A stretch of DNA of 64,000 nt, from the NCBI GenBank assembly GCA_902491535.1, contig CABUHS010000009.1, forward strand, positions 1-64,000, read 5' to 3'. Positions 62,037 to 64,000 of this stretch are shown piece by piece. Source of the DNA: an uncultured Eubacteriales bacterium. GTDB lineage: Bacteria; Bacillota; Clostridia; Oscillospirales; CAG-272. The translations under genes and the position numbers were made by a program. Below the pieces are notes generated by a model. The model was given only the letters and a program-made list of their open reading frames with translations. It made no database searches and was not told where the DNA came from. Position 1 is the stretch's first letter; every line of letters starts with the position of its first letter.

Positions 62037-63170
62037 TTATATTTCGGGAATACTGATCTCAACTTCACGGCCGAGATCGCTTGAGCGTACTATACCGTCG
62101 ATAATAGCCTGATTCTTTATGATCTGGCTTGTAGGAACAGGTGCTTTGCCTCCGGTTTTTATTGCATCGATAAATGAGCCGATCTTGCGATCCCAGAGCG
62201 AGCCGTCCTGGGGAGAATCGCTAAGGATCGGAAGTACGGTTTCGACAGACTGTCCTGCGCACTCCTTATAGAGCGTCATAGGACCGCCTACCGAGCCGTT
62301 CCAGCAGTCTGTTGAAGGAATGCGGAGACCGCCCTTTGTTCCGAGGATTATTGTGTCTCCGGGCGTGTTGATATTCATTGCCCATGCAATACGGAAATCA
62401 ACGACGACTCCGCCTTCGAGACGGATAAGCGCACCTGCGAAATCGTCAACACCGAATTTGGAAGCGATCATTTCGGGATTCTTGTTGTAGAAGCTGTATG
62501 TCTCAGGATCCTTTCCGAAAAAGTCGGTCTTAAAACCTGATACGGTCAGAGGTGTCGGATATCCGATAGCGTTCAGAACCATGTCGAGTGCATAGCATCC
62601 GATGTCGCCGAGTGCGCCGACTCCTGCGGTCTCGTCTTCAATAAATGTTGTTTTGTCGTCTCCTGCGGGAATTCCGCGGCGGCGTCCGCCTCCGGTCTGG
62701 ATATAGTAAACATCTCCGAGTTCTCCGGATTCGACGATTCTTTTTATCTGCTGCATGTTTTTATCGAAGCGGGGCTGGAATCCGATGGTAAGGATCTTTC
62801 CGGTCTCTTTCTCAACACGCATCATTTCTACACATTCCTCAAGCGTTACTGCAAAAGGCTTTTCGAGCAGTACGTTTACGCCGTGCTTCATAGCGCATAT
62901 TGTCGGAGCTGCGTGCTGACGGTTGTACGTGCAGACTGAAACAGCATCGAGATGCTCTTTTTCGAGCATTTCTTCATGAGACGTATAGCAGCGGACGTTA
63001 TCTACGCCGTTAGCCTTGAAAAATTCTTCGGCTTTTCCGGGTATAATATCGCATCCGGCTACGATCTCAATATCGCCGACTTTTTTCGCGCGGTCTTTAT
63101 ATGCCTCGATGTGTGCGAAAGCGATTCCTCCGGTACCTATGATACCTATACGAAGTTTTTTATTTTCCAT
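62037..63170 (-). CDS. Gfo/Idh/MocA family oxidoreductase
   Basis: 377 residues. Rossmann motif IGIIGTGGIAFAHIEAY at the N terminus, the catalytic EKPF near 100, and a dehydratase/oxidoreductase alpha/beta C-terminal half with the segment GGGRRRGIPAGDD. Members oxidise or epimerise sugars, inositols or amino sugars with NAD(P). No operon partner, so the substrate is unknown. AAGGTGGATAATT precedes the ATG on the minus strand. Confidence 0.9.
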   Translation of the reverse strand: MENKKLRIGIIGTGGIAFAHIEAYKDRAKKVGDIEIVAGCDIIPGKAEEFFKANGVDNVRCYTSHEEMLEKEHLDAVSVCTYNRQHAAPTICAMKHGVNVLLEKPFAVTLEECVEMMRVEKETGKILTIGFQPRFDKNMQQIKRIVESGELGDVYYIQTGGGRRRGIPAGDDKTTFIEDETAGVGALGDIGCYALDMVLNAIGYPTPLTVSGFKTDFFGKDPETYSFYNKNPEMIASKFGVDDFAGALIRLEGGVVVDFRIAWAMNINTPGDTIILGTKGGLRIPSTDCWNGSVGGPMTLYKECAGQSVETVLPILSDSPQDGSLWDRKIGSFIDAIKTGGKAPVPTSQIIKNQAIIDGIVRSSDLGREVEISIPEI

Positions 63171-63212
63171 AATAATTATCCACCTTATATAAAGAAGATT
63201 TTGTATGAGAAT

Positions 63213-63241
63213 AATATAACATAATAAGCCGGTGATGTCAA
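63213..63241 (-). promoter_or_regulatory. Promoter of the Gfo/Idh/MocA gene
   Basis: On the minus strand TTGACA, 17 bp, TATATT, 43 nt upstream of the start codon. Confidence 0.78.
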
Positions 63242-63303
63242 GAAAAAATAAGCTTATAAGGAAAAGACTTTTTTGAGGATATTTTGATATGTCTTTTTGA
63301 GGC

Positions 63304-64000
63304 TTACGATTCTTTTATCATAAGATTACGGGCGATCGTTTTTCGTCCACGCCATGCGTATGCGCGTTCGGAAAATTCCTCTTCCGCCATGTCTTCAAGC
63401 TCAGAAAGTGTCAGGCTGTATCTGAGTGACTTACGGAAAAAACGTACTTCGGTTTCCTTTGCCTTGCGGTTCATCGGGCATACCGTCTGACATATATCGC
63501 AGCCCCATATGCAGTCGTTTTTACGTATCAGCTCGCATTCTTCGGCCGTAAGCTTGCCTTTTTTCTGCGTTAGTGAGGAAAGGCAGAGTGACGGTGACGG
63601 ACAGCTTGCCGTGCATGCGCCGCAGTGGATACATGAAGGCAGAGCAGAAATATTATTTTTACTCTCTTCAGATAAAATATTATTGCCGCTTTCCTGTTTT
63701 GATGAACCGTACCGTATATTTTTTTCGGGTTCGGACAGATTTTGACCGCTGTTGGCATCTGATGAGGTTTCAGCAGTGTCTGAAACCTTAAGCTTTTCTA
63801 ACAGATAAAGCTCTCCTATAAAAACATAGCTTCCGTATTCCTCTGTTATCAGAAGCTTATTATCTCCTATAACTCCGAGTCCTGCAAGAGCCGCCGTATG
63901 AACTTCATCTATCGGAGAATGGTCTGAGAAGCCACGTACTTCAATATTCGGAAATTCTGCATTTAAAATGTTTTCGGCGCTGTCAAAAAGCTCTTTGAAA
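63304..64000 (-). CDS. queG: QueG-like iron-sulfur protein, C-terminal part (epoxyqueuosine reductase family)
   Basis: An open frame without a start in the window runs from 63999 down to TAA at 63304-63306, 231 residues. It has the segment GDNKLLITEEYGSYVFIGELY of DUF1730/QueG proteins, then two 4Fe-4S sites: CIHCGACTASCPS, and CDICQTVCP with the DCIWGC upstream. QueG reduces epoxyqueuosine to queuosine in tRNA using cobalamin. A hydrophilic insert of about 55 residues, rich in Ser, Asn, Glu and Lys, sits between the first half and the first cluster. The N terminus lies beyond the window. Confidence 0.8.
   Translation of the reverse strand, partial: FKELFDSAENILNAEFPNIEVRGFSDHSPIDEVHTAALAGLGVIGDNKLLITEEYGSYVFIGELYLLEKLKVSDTAETSSDANSGQNLSEPEKNIRYGSSKQESGNNILSEESKNNISALPSCIHCGACTASCPSPSLCLSSLTQKKGKLTAEECELIRKNDCIWGCDICQTVCPMNRKAKETEVRFFRKSLRYSLTLSELEDMAEEEFSERAYAWRGRKTIARNLMIKES

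Noticed and set aside
62952..63224. 90-codon plus-strand frame near the start of the Gfo/Idh/MocA gene
   Set aside because: Antisense to a supported gene and Phe/Tyr/Asp-rich; no start signal.
1..64000. Insertion sequences, prophage or integrative element
   Set aside because: No transposase, integrase, phage or conjugation gene could be recognised, and no long direct or inverted repeats bound any segment.

Overview
The window is a gene-dense chromosomal segment of a spore-lineage Firmicute, most likely an uncultured gut-type member of the Clostridia. The evidence is the gene set and gene order: tlyA-nadK-argR-recN, rplU-prp-rpmA with a cleavable L27 leader, spoVG, whiA, mecA, yicC-remA-gmk-rpoZ-priA-def-fmt-rsmB, an ECF-type vitamin S component, and a dockerin-bearing secreted protein. 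Promoters are of the Gram-positive housekeeping type (TTGACA, 17 bp, TATAAT), often with a TG just upstream of the -10. I see no rRNA, phage genes, insertion sequence, integrase or CRISPR array. I cannot name the genus from the sequence alone.

Layout. 1-7.4 kb: end of a polyprenyl diphosphate synthase gene, then tlyA, nadK, argR, recN, tyrS, murB and whiA. 7.5-16.6 kb: dnaE, a class A penicillin-binding protein with an unusual repeat-bearing cytoplasmic tail, a TspO-like membrane protein and a GHL10-type putative lipoprotein. 16.8-22.9 kb: mecA, a family 4 uracil-DNA glycosylase, an HPr-like protein without the active histidine, an RlmL-like RNA methyltransferase, azlCD, a cytidylate-kinase-like gene and (reverse) an ECF S component. 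23.1-33.9 kb: ribosomal protein operon rplU-prp-rpmA, spoVG, then the yicC to rsmB information-processing cluster. 34-37.8 kb: a dockerin protein with three tandem repeats, then an intracellular GH89 alpha-N-acetylglucosaminidase. 37.9-45.6 kb: tRNA-Lys, a four-gene GldAFG/DUF4340 transporter operon behind a striking array of hairpins, and a DUF5685 / J-domain / membrane-protein trio. 45.8-53.6 kb (reverse): nahK-like sugar kinase, aspS, hisS, obgE, ligA. 53.8-58.6 kb: a three-gene sugar or polyol oxidation set (zinc dehydrogenase, aldolase/SDR fusion, PHP protein). 58.7-64 kb: DUF1294 protein, tRNA-Arg, birA, small membrane protein, acyltransferase, and (reverse) a Gfo/Idh/MocA oxidoreductase and a partial QueG-like iron-sulfur protein.

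How it fits together. Most of the window is housekeeping: translation, replication and repair, cell wall and cofactor activation. The accessory genes hint at a host-glycan lifestyle: GH89 removes terminal alpha-GlcNAc (a gastric mucin cap), a NahK-like kinase would phosphorylate the released N-acetylhexosamine, and the dockerin protein suggests cellulosome-like surface assembly.

The best candidate for something undescribed is a dispersed family of about 60-68 bp palindromic intergenic repeats, present six times (about 24.4, 27.7, 30.9, 45.7, 55.1 and 61.9 kb) in both orientations and only between genes. Next come the triple-hairpin region before the transporter operon, the DUF5685/J-protein/membrane locus, the 15-residue repeats in the penicillin-binding protein, and the dockerin protein that has no catalytic domain and lies next to an 18-T tract.
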